Assembly: GCA_030628975.1 (NCBI GenBank)
Contig: DAOVPZ010000069.1
Location: forward strand, 1-6,390
Direction of reading: 5' to 3'
Source of the DNA: Candidatus Cloacimonadota bacterium
GTDB lineage: Bacteria > Cloacimonadota > Cloacimonadia > JGIOTU-2
DNA: 6,390 bases
Both the position numbers and the translations under genes were made by a program. Numbering within the stretch: position 1 is the stretch's first letter; each line of letters begins with the position of its first letter. Below, piece by piece: positions 1 to 5,863 of the stretch. The notes beneath the pieces were generated by a model that was not told the DNA's origin, did no database searches, and saw only the letters and a program-made list of their open reading frames with translations.

Positions 1-1
1 A

Positions 2-394
2 GATGATGCTCATTATCTCTGTTCTTATGAGGGACCTGGTCTTGATGGTTGGGCAGTTGTATTAAATGTAGAACTTCCTGGAGTGGGAGTAACAGAGGAT
101 GAAATTATATCTAACATTTTCAGACTTTCTAACTTTCCCAACCCATTCAACACGGAAACAACTATCTCATTTAATCTCACCGCAGAGGACGCTGAGAACA
201 CAGAGCTTGTAATCTACAATGTAAAAGGACAGAAGGTGAAAACGCTTATCAGTTATCAGCTATCAGCCGGTAATCACTCAGGTGTCTGGAATGGAACAGA
301 TGATAATGGCAATCCTGTTTCCAGCGGAATCTATTTCTACAAATTATCCACAAAAGATAAGACATTCATCAAGAAGATGATCTTGATGCGATAA
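2..394 (+). CDS. C-terminal part of a T9SS-type secreted or surface protein (5' end outside window)
   Basis: The reading frame is open from the left edge to TAA at 392-394, giving 130 visible residues. The in-frame GTG at 83 is not a credible start, because coding continues upstream of it (it begins DDAHYLCSYEGPGLDGW). From about residue 40 the protein is a FlgD-like/T9SS C-terminal sorting domain: NPFN at 47-50, a beta strand TTISFNL, IYNVKGQ at 71-77, W-N-G-T-D-D-N-G-N starting at residue 96, GIYFYKL at 109-115, and a short basic end KKMILMR. In this family the domain directs proteins already exported by Sec through the outer membrane and is often cleaved off there. The roughly 40 residues before it are too few to name the catalytic or binding part. 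The domain carries an in-frame 9-bp triplet repeat (182-208). A strong terminator 20 bp downstream suggests this is the last gene of its transcript. The sorting-domain call is firm; the function of the whole protein is unknown. Confidence 0.9.
   Translation, partial: DDAHYLCSYEGPGLDGWAVVLNVELPGVGVTEDEIISNIFRLSNFPNPFNTETTISFNLTAEDAENTELVIYNVKGQKVKTLISYQLSAGNHSGVWNGTDDNGNPVSSGIYFYKLSTKDKTFIKKMILMR
182..208 (+). repeat. In-frame 9-bp imperfect tandem repeat (3 units) inside the sorting domain
   Basis: Three consecutive 9-base units, GCAGAGGAC, GCTGAGAAC and ACAGAGCTT, share a xCxGAGxxx pattern. They encode the segment AEDAENTEL between the SFNL strand and the IYNVKGQ strand. The composition resembles dispersed GCAGAG/GCAAAG repeats that I recall from intergenic DNA of this kind of bacterium; this is a recollection and was not checked. 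A related triplet occupies the same structural site in the peptidase gene (1328-1354). Confidence 0.5.
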
Positions 395-414
395 TTTAAT
401 CAGAAGCAATATAT

Positions 415-458
415 AAGCCTGTCTGTCCGCCAACTGGCGGATGGATAGGCTTTTTTTT
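415..458 (+). terminator. Rho-independent terminator of the left-edge gene
   Basis: Arms 415-431 and 436-452 form an uninterrupted 17-bp stem (14 Watson-Crick pairs and 3 G-U pairs) closed by an AACT loop at 432-435. The core of the stem is TCCGCC/GGCGGA. The right arm runs into eight T residues at 451-458. It starts 20 bp after the stop codon at 394. The minus-strand side has no comparable T run, so it should act on the plus strand only. Confidence 0.92.
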
Positions 459-979
459 ACAATTATCATTCATTATTATTAGTAGAGGTTAATATAATTT
501 ATGACTTCAAAAAATTTTAATATCCTTTGAAAGCTAAAATATTTGGTTTGGTGCATGAATAGATGATAGAGGATTTTAAATTCGACAATAATATCGAAAG
601 ATGTTATCTGTATCTAATTTAGCACTGAAATATTATTAGGTCTGTTCAGAGAAAGAACATTTCTACAATATCAAGAATAAATATCTCCGATTATTGATGA
701 TAACCATATTAATAATATTGAAATAATTTGATCAAGTGGATGCTTTTACTGTTTACCATTTGCTGATGCCCTTCGCCTACGGCTCAGGTCATCAGCAAAA
801 GGGATGTGCTAATATAAATATTATTGAACTCTGGAAAAAGGCTGATATAGATATAAAATAACGGATTCAGAACTTAATTTTCCCTGATGGTATGTATTAC
901 GAATTTAACTCTTTTCGAACACCTGTAACTGCTCTAATTTTCAGTGACTTACAAGAGATAAATATACGAGAGTCAAAAA
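459..979. other. Gene-free intergenic region with one REP-like hairpin
   Basis: No coding frame of useful length or recognisable composition is visible on either strand. The sequence is strongly AT-rich with scattered short AT repeats such as AATAATATT and AATATTATT. The one clear structural element is the hairpin at 759-799. For minus-strand transcripts leaving the tRNA, the only terminator-like feature is a short T run (minus strand) just after the encoded CCA, without its own hairpin. The region separates two convergent transcription units. Confidence 0.6.
759..799. repeat. REP-like hairpin with a CTTCG...CTCAGG core
   Basis: TTTGCTGAT (759-767) pairs perfectly with ATCAGCAAA (791-799), and G768-C790 extends the stem. 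Inside it, CCTTCGCCTACGGCTCAGG contains a second small hairpin, GCC-TAC-GGC at 775-783. The core resembles the CTTCG-CTACG-CTCAG palindromic repeats that are dispersed in many bacterial genomes (recollection, not searched). It is far more GC-rich than its surroundings. There is no T run, so it is not a classical terminator, although it could stabilise 3' ends of converging transcripts. Confidence 0.55.
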
Positions 980-1055
980 TGGTACACCCACAGGGACTCG
1001 AACCCGGAACCTACTGATTAAGAGTCAGTTGCTCTACCTGTTGAGCTATGGGTGC
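980..1055 (-). tRNA. tRNA-Lys (anticodon CUU), CCA encoded
   Basis: The reverse strand folds into a complete 76-nt cloverleaf. The acceptor is GCACCCA/TGGGTGT with G1-U72 wobble, followed by discriminator A and encoded CCA (980-982). The D arm is GCTC/GAGC with GG in the loop. The anticodon stem ACTGA/TCAGT closes the loop CTCTTAA, placing CTT (complement of 1020-1022) at positions 34-36, which reads AAG lysine codons. The T loop TTCGAGT is canonical. The T stem has one C50-U64 mismatch (G1006 opposite A992 on the plus strand). It lies 65 bp downstream of the peptidase gene on the same strand and may be co-transcribed or have its own promoter. Confidence 0.95.
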
Positions 1056-1064
1056 ACCCAAAGA

Positions 1065-1114
1065 TTAAGATTAAAATGCAAAAGGCAAAAGTTAAAAAGC
1101 AAAACTTAAAAACC
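1065..1114. repeat. A-rich GCAAAA-type repeat between tRNA and peptidase gene
   Basis: On the plus strand this stretch is a run of A tracts punctuated by short variants of TGCAAAA, GGCAAAA and AGCAAAA. Its first 26 bases (1065-1090) align with 5648-5674 at about 23 identical positions and one gap. The second copy lies inside the broken sorting-domain relic. This makes it a candidate dispersed repeat and not simple low complexity. It covers most of the gap where a tRNA promoter would be expected. Confidence 0.5.
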
Positions 1115-1120
1115 AATATT

Positions 1121-4100
1121 TTATCTTAAAAGAAGTAGTCTTTTTACTGGACTTGTATAATTTTCTGTCAATAATCTGTAAAAGTATATACCATTTGAAA
1201 CTTGATTACCATTATTATCTTTACCATTCCAGTCAATTTTGTTAATTTCTGATTTTGTCCCCAATTTAATTGGGGATTGAATTTTGAATTCTTTCACTAA
1301 TTGCCCTTTAACATTATAAATTTTCATCTCTGCGTGCTTTGCGTGCTTTGCGGCGAAATGTATTGTTGTTATCCCATTTTTAAAAGGACTGAAAGGATTC
1401 GGATAGTTCTGGTAAAGAGCAAATTCTTTATTATCATACAAAATATTATCAATTGAAGTAATTATATTATCGCCATAATTTCCTGTTCGCCGAATATTAC
1501 CTCTATATATTGTCCAGGGAGTTAGTGAACCTTTAGGATTTTTATAATCCCATATTGCCACCCCAGTAAGAGTACCAGAAATTATTTCAAAATCTCCATC
1601 TCCATCTATATCATCTATTGTAATAGATGAATTCATTGTTGAGTAATTTGTAATTGGAAATTCTGGAAGCAATTCACCACCAAGAGAATAGCAGAATATA
1701 TTTCCATTGGTAGTTGATGCTAATATTTCTAATTCTCCATCATTGTTTATATCAACTGCAGCAAGACTATTTTTTGAACTTGAATTCATATTTTGGGGCC
1801 ATCCTGGCAAGGTTGATGCATTAATATCAATTAATTCTATGGAACCAGTTAAAGTATTTGATGCAATTGCAAATAAGCCATTATTCTCCTGTCTAAAAGC
1901 AATCATAGAAGGGAATATATTTGATGAAATCTCTTTTGTGGCTTGTATATTACCGAAACCATCCAATATGTATATATTGTGATTATAACTGCTAAAAGCT
2001 ATATTGCTGTCTTCTCCGAAGATAATTGGTGAAGACCAAATTGTTGAGCCAGTTTCAACAGGAAAACCATCCAAAATTTCTCCATTCGAAGAAATTGCAT
2101 ATAAAGCTCCATTTAATGTACCAAAAACTATATCTTTTACTTCGTCATTATTGATATCACCAACTGAAACATCTGAACATATTGGTGAGCCAAAGTCATA
2201 AGGGAAATTTGGGAAATCAGTTCCATCTATTTTGATGATGTACAATTTTCCATCCAAACATGGTGCAATAATCTCTAATTCTTCATCCCCATCTAAATCT
2301 GCAATTGTAGGAGTGCAAATCATTTGCCCTTCGGTTTCGTATTCAAGAATTATGGATTTGTCATTATCAATTGCATAAATTTTATTAAATCGTGTTGTTA
2401 AAACTATCTCATATTCTTGATCATTATCAATATCCCCGACAGCAATTGAAGCCCAAACTGCTTCATTAAGATCAACAGGAAAACCTGTAGAAATGCTTGC
2501 ATCAGCTTCAAAAGAATATATTTTTCCAGCACAATCAACGATTAAAACTTCTTTTTCATCATCATTATCAAAATCTACAACCACAGGTGAGCATTTCACT
2601 TCACAACCAAGATATTTTGGCCAATTAGTCTGCACTAAAGAAACATTAATGCTTCCATAATATGTTTGTGCGAACGGGTATAAAGAGTCTGTATTTGCTG
2701 TTATTAAAAGATTATAATTTAAATCATTATATCCACAATCATCTGCAACATGAAAAATTATTGGATTAGAAATATTTGTTGATAGTTCTCCAGGCAGCAT
2801 GTCGCCGAATTCGCTAACACTATCTATTATGGTAATTTCATCACCATCATATCTCATCGTGACCGTTACATCATAAGCAGGCTGCCAATCCGGAAGGTTT
2901 TTTAACCATATTATCATTTTTATATCTTCACCAGGATTTACAATACCATCTCCATCCCCCAATTCATCATTCATAGTAATATTGGTAAGTTCAATATATG
3001 GGAACTCACCATCTAATGTAATAATTTCAGTGTGTGGATCGCCAAATAGAACAAGTTCATAATAGCACCAGCGGAGCCATGGATTACCTACTTGATTGAT
3101 AAGTACTACTTTTGAATAATTATTACAATCACCTAACTGTTTAATATCTCCTGCAAATAAACCATCAAAAAAGGTTCTGTCAAACTGTTGGGATGGTCCT
3201 TCGATAGAACCGGGGCAATACCAGCCATAACGAGTATTCCCAATAAAAGCCATAGGTCCACCTGATGCGATAATTAATCGTTCAGCCACTGCTTCTTCAC
3301 TCATACTTGTTGCTTCATCAAATGCAGCAGGTAAACATCCCTGGCTATACATTAGTCCATACTCAGTATTAATTAATTGGTCAGCAGAATTTGGACTCAA
3401 ACCCATTAAGATCCAGTAGTTTGCATGTCCCATATTATTCATTATTCCAACTCCACTATTGAGCATATTTGCAACTGCTTGATCTGAATAAGTTCCATCT
3501 CGTTGATATAAAGTATAGAAATGATAGTTATCCTCAGGTATTCGAGTTAGAATATCATCCTTATAATCACCACCCCAGGTAACTGGATTCCAATTGAGAT
3601 TTTCACCAACCATACAAGCTTTTTCCAAAGCAGGTTTCGGGTTTTCCTTGTAATCCATTATTTTATATAAAGCATTAACAAAATCAATCTCTATATCACC
3701 AGGAATTCTACCAATTGCAATTTCTGGCATAAAGTCAACACTATCAGCAGGATATTCTCCATAAATACCATTACCATTATAGTCAAAATTGCCATCCAAA
3801 GCAGAAAAATAGAAATCAGAAGGAATATAACCAATTGTGCCCCCAGCATCAACATACAATTTCCGTAATGGCACTATTTCATCATCTCCACCTAAAAGTA
3901 CATATTCAAGGGGGTAATCTGAAGAATTCCAGGTCGTATAAGCATCAATTATGAAATTTCTTAATTTATCAGCATTATCTGTTCCAACATATTCAGTGTT
4001 AATGTCTTGTATTGTATAAACAGAAGGATTCAAACCTAATCCAATTTTCCAATTTACAAAGTCGTCAAAAAGTGATACAAAATTCTCTCCCGTAATAATG

Positions 4101-4783
4101 ATGTAATCATGCGGATCATCAGGATTAATTAAGTTATCCTTGATAGATTTCGATTTTTCCTTACCAAAATAGGAATTTAGTTCCTCTGGGTTTTTGACAA
4201 ATTTCTCTAATCTTTCAATAATAGAATTTGAATTACAAAGCATCCTGGATTGATAATTTGATAATTGTGAGTTTGGTTTTGTCTCGATATTTAATTCCAT
4301 CATAGATAAATATTGAACGATCCCGGATTTTGGCAGATACCTAATAGGAAATAGATTTATGATTGCTATGCTATGACCAGCGAAAAGTTCTGTGTTTAAA
4401 ACTTCAAATTCTGAAATAGGATAATGCTTATCAAAAGAATAAATTTCATTATTTTTGGTAGTTGGAGTTATCTCATTTGAATTTGTTGGATGAGGAGTTT
4501 TTGCAAAGTCTATATAAACTCCTTTATCAATGAGTTGCCAATCCGAATGATTAACATTAACACTCGATATTTGTTCTCCAAAAGGAAGTAATATTTTTAT
4601 AGGGTAGAATGGAATTATTGGCTCACCAGGAATGGCTAATTTAGATATCAAATCTGACTCAATACGGTTTTGGTTTATTTCAGGTTTATCAAAACTGAAT
4701 GAAAAGGTTAATTCTTTGGCGGATAGTATTGTCACAAAAAATAATGTTAGACAGATTGTTATTATAAACTTTTTATACATCAT
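1121..4783 (-). CDS. Secreted gingipain-type (family C25) cysteine peptidase with beta-propeller and T9SS sorting domain
   Basis: This gene encodes 1220 residues. I chose ATG 4783 because it follows AAGGAAG by 9 nt and begins a clean signal peptide (MMYKK, hydrophobic FIITICLTLFFVTIL, cleavage after LSA at 22). A longer TTG start at 4840 would bury that signal. Residues about 45-200 look like a C25 propeptide (LAIPGEPIIPFYP). Residues about 227-585 are the peptidase: IITGENF, LLGGDDEIVP (296), PEIAIGRIPG (353), catalytic His453 in NNMGHANYW, catalytic Cys483 in SQGCLPAAFD, then GGPMAFIGNTRYGWY. An Ig-like linker follows (about 600-715). Next comes a propeller with D-x-D/N-x-D motifs at 737, 784, 829, 876, 1011 and 1058, a period near 46; two blades between 876 and 1011 lack the motif. 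Residues 1121-1220 are a sorting domain (NYPNPFSP, IYNVKGQ, WNGKDNNGN, GIYFYRL). Catalytic residues are assigned by motif, and the substrate is unknown. Confidence 0.93.
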   Translation of the reverse strand: MMYKKFIITICLTLFFVTILSAKELTFSFSFDKPEINQNRIESDLISKLAIPGEPIIPFYPIKILLPFGEQISSVNVNHSDWQLIDKGVYIDFAKTPHPTNSNEITPTTKNNEIYSFDKHYPISEFEVLNTELFAGHSIAIINLFPIRYLPKSGIVQYLSMMELNIETKPNSQLSNYQSRMLCNSNSIIERLEKFVKNPEELNSYFGKEKSKSIKDNLINPDDPHDYIIITGENFVSLFDDFVNWKIGLGLNPSVYTIQDINTEYVGTDNADKLRNFIIDAYTTWNSSDYPLEYVLLGGDDEIVPLRKLYVDAGGTIGYIPSDFYFSALDGNFDYNGNGIYGEYPADSVDFMPEIAIGRIPGDIEIDFVNALYKIMDYKENPKPALEKACMVGENLNWNPVTWGGDYKDDILTRIPEDNYHFYTLYQRDGTYSDQAVANMLNSGVGIMNNMGHANYWILMGLSPNSADQLINTEYGLMYSQGCLPAAFDEATSMSEEAVAERLIIASGGPMAFIGNTRYGWYCPGSIEGPSQQFDRTFFDGLFAGDIKQLGDCNNYSKVVLINQVGNPWLRWCYYELVLFGDPHTEIITLDGEFPYIELTNITMNDELGDGDGIVNPGEDIKMIIWLKNLPDWQPAYDVTVTMRYDGDEITIIDSVSEFGDMLPGELSTNISNPIIFHVADDCGYNDLNYNLLITANTDSLYPFAQTYYGSINVSLVQTNWPKYLGCEVKCSPVVVDFDNDDEKEVLIVDCAGKIYSFEADASISTGFPVDLNEAVWASIAVGDIDNDQEYEIVLTTRFNKIYAIDNDKSIILEYETEGQMICTPTIADLDGDEELEIIAPCLDGKLYIIKIDGTDFPNFPYDFGSPICSDVSVGDINNDEVKDIVFGTLNGALYAISSNGEILDGFPVETGSTIWSSPIIFGEDSNIAFSSYNHNIYILDGFGNIQATKEISSNIFPSMIAFRQENNGLFAIASNTLTGSIELIDINASTLPGWPQNMNSSSKNSLAAVDINNDGELEILASTTNGNIFCYSLGGELLPEFPITNYSTMNSSITIDDIDGDGDFEIISGTLTGVAIWDYKNPKGSLTPWTIYRGNIRRTGNYGDNIITSIDNILYDNKEFALYQNYPNPFSPFKNGITTIHFAAKHAKHAEMKIYNVKGQLVKEFKIQSPIKLGTKSEINKIDWNGKDNNGNQVSNGIYFYRLLTENYTSPVKRLLLLR
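1328..1354 (-). repeat. In-frame 9-bp tandem repeat (3 units) in the peptidase sorting domain
   Basis: Read on the minus strand, the units are GCCGCAAAG, CACGCAAAG and CACGCAGAG, nearly perfect 9-base repeats. They encode AAKHAKHAE at about residues 1144-1152, between the TTIHF strand and MKIYNVKGQ. This is the same site as the triplet repeat at 182-208 in the left-edge gene. The sequence looks like a dispersed GCAAAG repeat that has been tolerated in a loop of the sorting fold. Confidence 0.6.
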
Positions 4784-4792
4784 AATTTCAAT

Positions 4793-4799
4793 CTTCCTT
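4793..4799 (-). promoter_or_regulatory. Ribosome binding site of the C25 peptidase gene
   Basis: AAGGAAG on the minus strand ends 9 nt before ATG 4783. It decides the start, because the next ATG (4780) is 12 nt away and the TTG at 4840 has no comparable purine run. The placement agrees with the signal peptide. Confidence 0.65.
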
Positions 4800-4834
4800 A
4801 AATTTTTTGATAAAAGAAATATGGCTTTGATTTT

Positions 4835-4840
4835 TGTCAA
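4835..4840 (-). promoter_or_regulatory. Possible -35 box for the peptidase gene
   Basis: The minus strand reads TTGACA exactly, 52 nt before the chosen start codon. The nearest T-rich -10 candidates (TATTTC or TTTTAT) give spacers of 13 or 19 bp, so the pair is imperfect. The TTG of this box is also what would create a false upstream start at 4840. Confidence 0.2.
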
Positions 4841-5011
4841 ACTTATTGTATTTGAAAGGGTAATGAAATATATTTTTTACAATTTGTTATTTTGTAATAT
4901 TGAATATCTATTTAACTATTGATGAATTAATATTAAGAGTTTTTAGCTTAAAGATAGTTTAGGATAAGGAATAAATGATGCTCAGATTATAATAGTCTAC
5001 GATATTTATAG

Positions 5012-5017
5012 TATAAT
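5012..5017 (+). promoter_or_regulatory. Possible -10 box for the retropepsin gene
   Basis: An exact TATAAT is present, but the expected -35 position (around 4989-4994) is only AT-rich. It would imply a leader of roughly 110 nt. In such AT-rich DNA an exact match can arise by chance. Confidence 0.2.
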
Positions 5018-5121
5018 GAATTTCTTAAACAGGATAAAAATTTATTGACATTATAAGTGATAATTTAATGGATAGTATTAATTTAGAAATTATTGAATAA
5101 AACATAATTTGTAATCAAATG

Positions 5122-5126
5122 AAAGG
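5122..5126 (+). promoter_or_regulatory. Ribosome binding site fixing the retropepsin start at 5134
   Basis: AAAGG ends 7 nt before ATG 5134. The alternative ATG at 5119 would place this Shine-Dalgarno-like sequence inside the gene and has only AT-rich sequence upstream. The later start is therefore preferred. Confidence 0.55.
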
Positions 5127-5133
5127 TTGTTTC

Positions 5134-5517
5134 ATGGGAAGAGTAAGAACTAATATTATTGTGGTTGACCGTAATTGCTGGTGCCTCTTTGACACAGGAG
5201 CAAGGAATACCTATGTTGTGAAAAATGTAGCATCGCTTTTGCCATCAATTGAATTAGACAAACCAGAACCTGTTGCCCTTGGAGGCCGGATATATCAGGT
5301 AAAGAAAGAATGTCATTTATCTTGCCTTGTTGAGGGACTTCCTGTGCGTACCCATGCCAGAGTCCTGGAGGAGATAGGAACGGATGAAGAAGGTAAAAGG
5401 ATTGAAATTTTACTTGGAGCATTAGCAATGCAAGAGTGGGGTATAAGACCCATTCCGGACAAAGAACAACTGGATATGACCAACTACCCCAAAGAATTTG
5501 TTGAGTTTATTGGATAG
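5134..5517 (+). CDS. Stand-alone retropepsin-like (clan AA) aspartic protease
   Basis: This gene encodes 127 residues ending at TAG 5515-5517. ATG 5134 is chosen over 5119 because AAAGG sits 7 nt before it. The active-site motif is CLFDTGARNTYV, with catalytic Asp20 in D-T-G-A. A flap-like turn ALGGRIYQV lies at 48-56, and the second hydrophobic-glycine motif is ILLGALAM at 92-99, followed by EWGI. One DTG per chain and this length are typical of retropepsin-fold monomers that work as homodimers, each chain supplying one Asp. There is no signal peptide or membrane segment, so it is probably cytoplasmic. No reverse transcriptase, integrase or other retroelement gene is next to it, so it is a bacterial single-domain protease or binding fold. 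Its GC is about 45% over 5161-5460, against about 34% in sampled lines of the peptidase gene, which suggests a different origin. The fold call is good; the substrate and role are unknown. Confidence 0.82.
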   Translation: MGRVRTNIIVVDRNCWCLFDTGARNTYVVKNVASLLPSIELDKPEPVALGGRIYQVKKECHLSCLVEGLPVRTHARVLEEIGTDEEGKRIEILLGALAMQEWGIRPIPDKEQLDMTNYPKEFVEFIG

Positions 5518-5562
5518 AATTACGAGTATTCAATTTGGAATTTTTGGTATTCAAATTCTGAG

Positions 5563-5750
5563 AATATAATCTGGGATGGGAAAGATGCGAATGGAAAATT
5601 GCATAAAATAGAGATTTATGTCATGGTTTGGACTGTGACACCTCAAATTAAGATGAAAATAGCAAATTGCAAAAAACGGGAATTTATCTTTACAAACTTG
5701 AAGTTGATGGCAAGGAGTATTCGACCAAGAAATTGATCCTCCTTCGTTAA
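5563..5750 (+). pseudogene. Relic of a T9SS sorting domain, split by an insertion and frameshift
   Basis: Two pieces of one sorting domain survive in different frames. The first encodes NIIWDGKDANGK at 5563-5598. The second encodes TGIYLYKLEVDGKEYSTKK plus LILLR and a TAA stop at 5748-5750. Joined, they match the end of the intact domains (W-N-G-K-D-N-N-G-N, then GIYFY and a basic end). About 75 bp (roughly 5601-5676) without sorting-domain coding sense lie between them, and their length shifts the frame. The earlier parts of the domain (NPFN, IYNVKGQ) and any catalytic part are gone. The first piece is in frame with the retropepsin gene across its TAG, but the pieces are unrelated in fold, so I read this as chance. 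The parent gene was probably lost by rearrangement between repeats. Confidence 0.8.
5648..5676. repeat. Second copy of the A-rich repeat, inside the relic's insertion
   Basis: Positions 5648-5674 match 1065-1090 at about 23 positions with one single-base gap. Shared blocks are TTAAGAT, AAAAT, GCAAA and GCAAAA. The copy ends exactly where sorting-domain coding resumes (GIYLYKL at 5679), which suggests that it marks the right edge of the inserted sequence. A short inverted repeat TGTCA/TGACA (5619-5623, 5636-5640) lies in the same insertion. Confidence 0.45.
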
Positions 5751-5766
5751 TCCCGATATATCGGGA
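5751..5766. repeat. Perfect 16-bp palindrome TCCCGATATATCGGGA
   Basis: The sequence equals its own reverse complement and begins directly after the relic's stop codon. Its half site CCGATATA recurs at 5807-5814 and 5837-5844. No T run follows, so terminator function is doubtful. It resembles short CCCGAT-ATCGGG palindromes common between genes in Bacteroidetes-like genomes (recollection). Confidence 0.6.
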
Positions 5767-5824
5767 CAGAGGATAAATATTTATTAGGTAAATGCTTTGT
5801 AACATTCCGATATACTCGTTCTCC

Positions 5825-5857
5825 CCGCCGTCCATCCCGATATAATCGGGACGGTGG
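5825..5857. repeat. GC-rich hairpin containing a second TCCCGAT/ATCGGGA pair
   Basis: Two folds compete. One has TCCCGAT (5835-5841) pairing with ATCGGGA (5845-5851) across a 3-nt loop. The other has CCGCCGTCC (5825-5833) pairing with GGACGGTGG (5849-5857) with one G-U pair. It is related in core sequence to the palindrome at 5751-5766, about 80 bp away. Confidence 0.55.
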
Positions 5858-5863
5858 ACTATT

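Larger units (their letters stand above)
4784..5133. other. Divergent intergenic region between the two protease genes
   Basis: This 350-bp, very AT-rich region separates the minus-strand peptidase from the plus-strand retropepsin, so promoters in both directions are expected. On the minus strand a perfect TTGACA lies at 4840-4835, but no good -10 is seen at 17 bp. On the plus strand a perfect TATAAT lies at 5012-5017 without a clear -35, and TTGACA at 5045-5050 also lacks a good -10. Only reading frames of about ten codons start here, and none has a ribosome site. I see no operator-like palindrome. Confidence 0.5.

Noticed and set aside
4784..4840. TTG start at 4840 that would lengthen the C25 peptidase by 19 residues
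   Set aside because: The extension puts charged residues (KNLRKIE) before the signal peptide and has no ribosome site, while ATG 4783 has AAGGAAG at 9 nt. The TTG is part of a TTGACA hexamer.
4632..4922. Plus-strand reading frame of 96 codons over the peptidase start
   Set aside because: It is the complement of the signal peptide and AT-rich upstream DNA; its hydrophobic stretches follow from that composition.
5061..5101. Tiny upstream reading frame (about ten codons) as an antitoxin or leader partner of the retropepsin
   Set aside because: It has no ribosome site and is too short, and open frames of this size are expected by chance in such AT-rich DNA.
5119..5133. ATG 5119 as the retropepsin start
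   Set aside because: The only Shine-Dalgarno-like sequence (AAAGG, 5122-5126) lies inside this extension and is correctly spaced for ATG 5134.
5515..5736. Stop readthrough joining the retropepsin to the sorting-domain fragment in the same frame
   Set aside because: The frame stays open for 72 codons after TAG, but it leaves the sorting-domain frame after WDGKDANGK and ends without GIYLYKL. A protein with no signal peptide would not use a sorting domain. No readthrough signal is visible.
5551..5835. Minus-strand reading frame of 94 codons
   Set aside because: It is antisense to the sorting-domain relic, runs through a palindrome, and its product has no recognisable domain.
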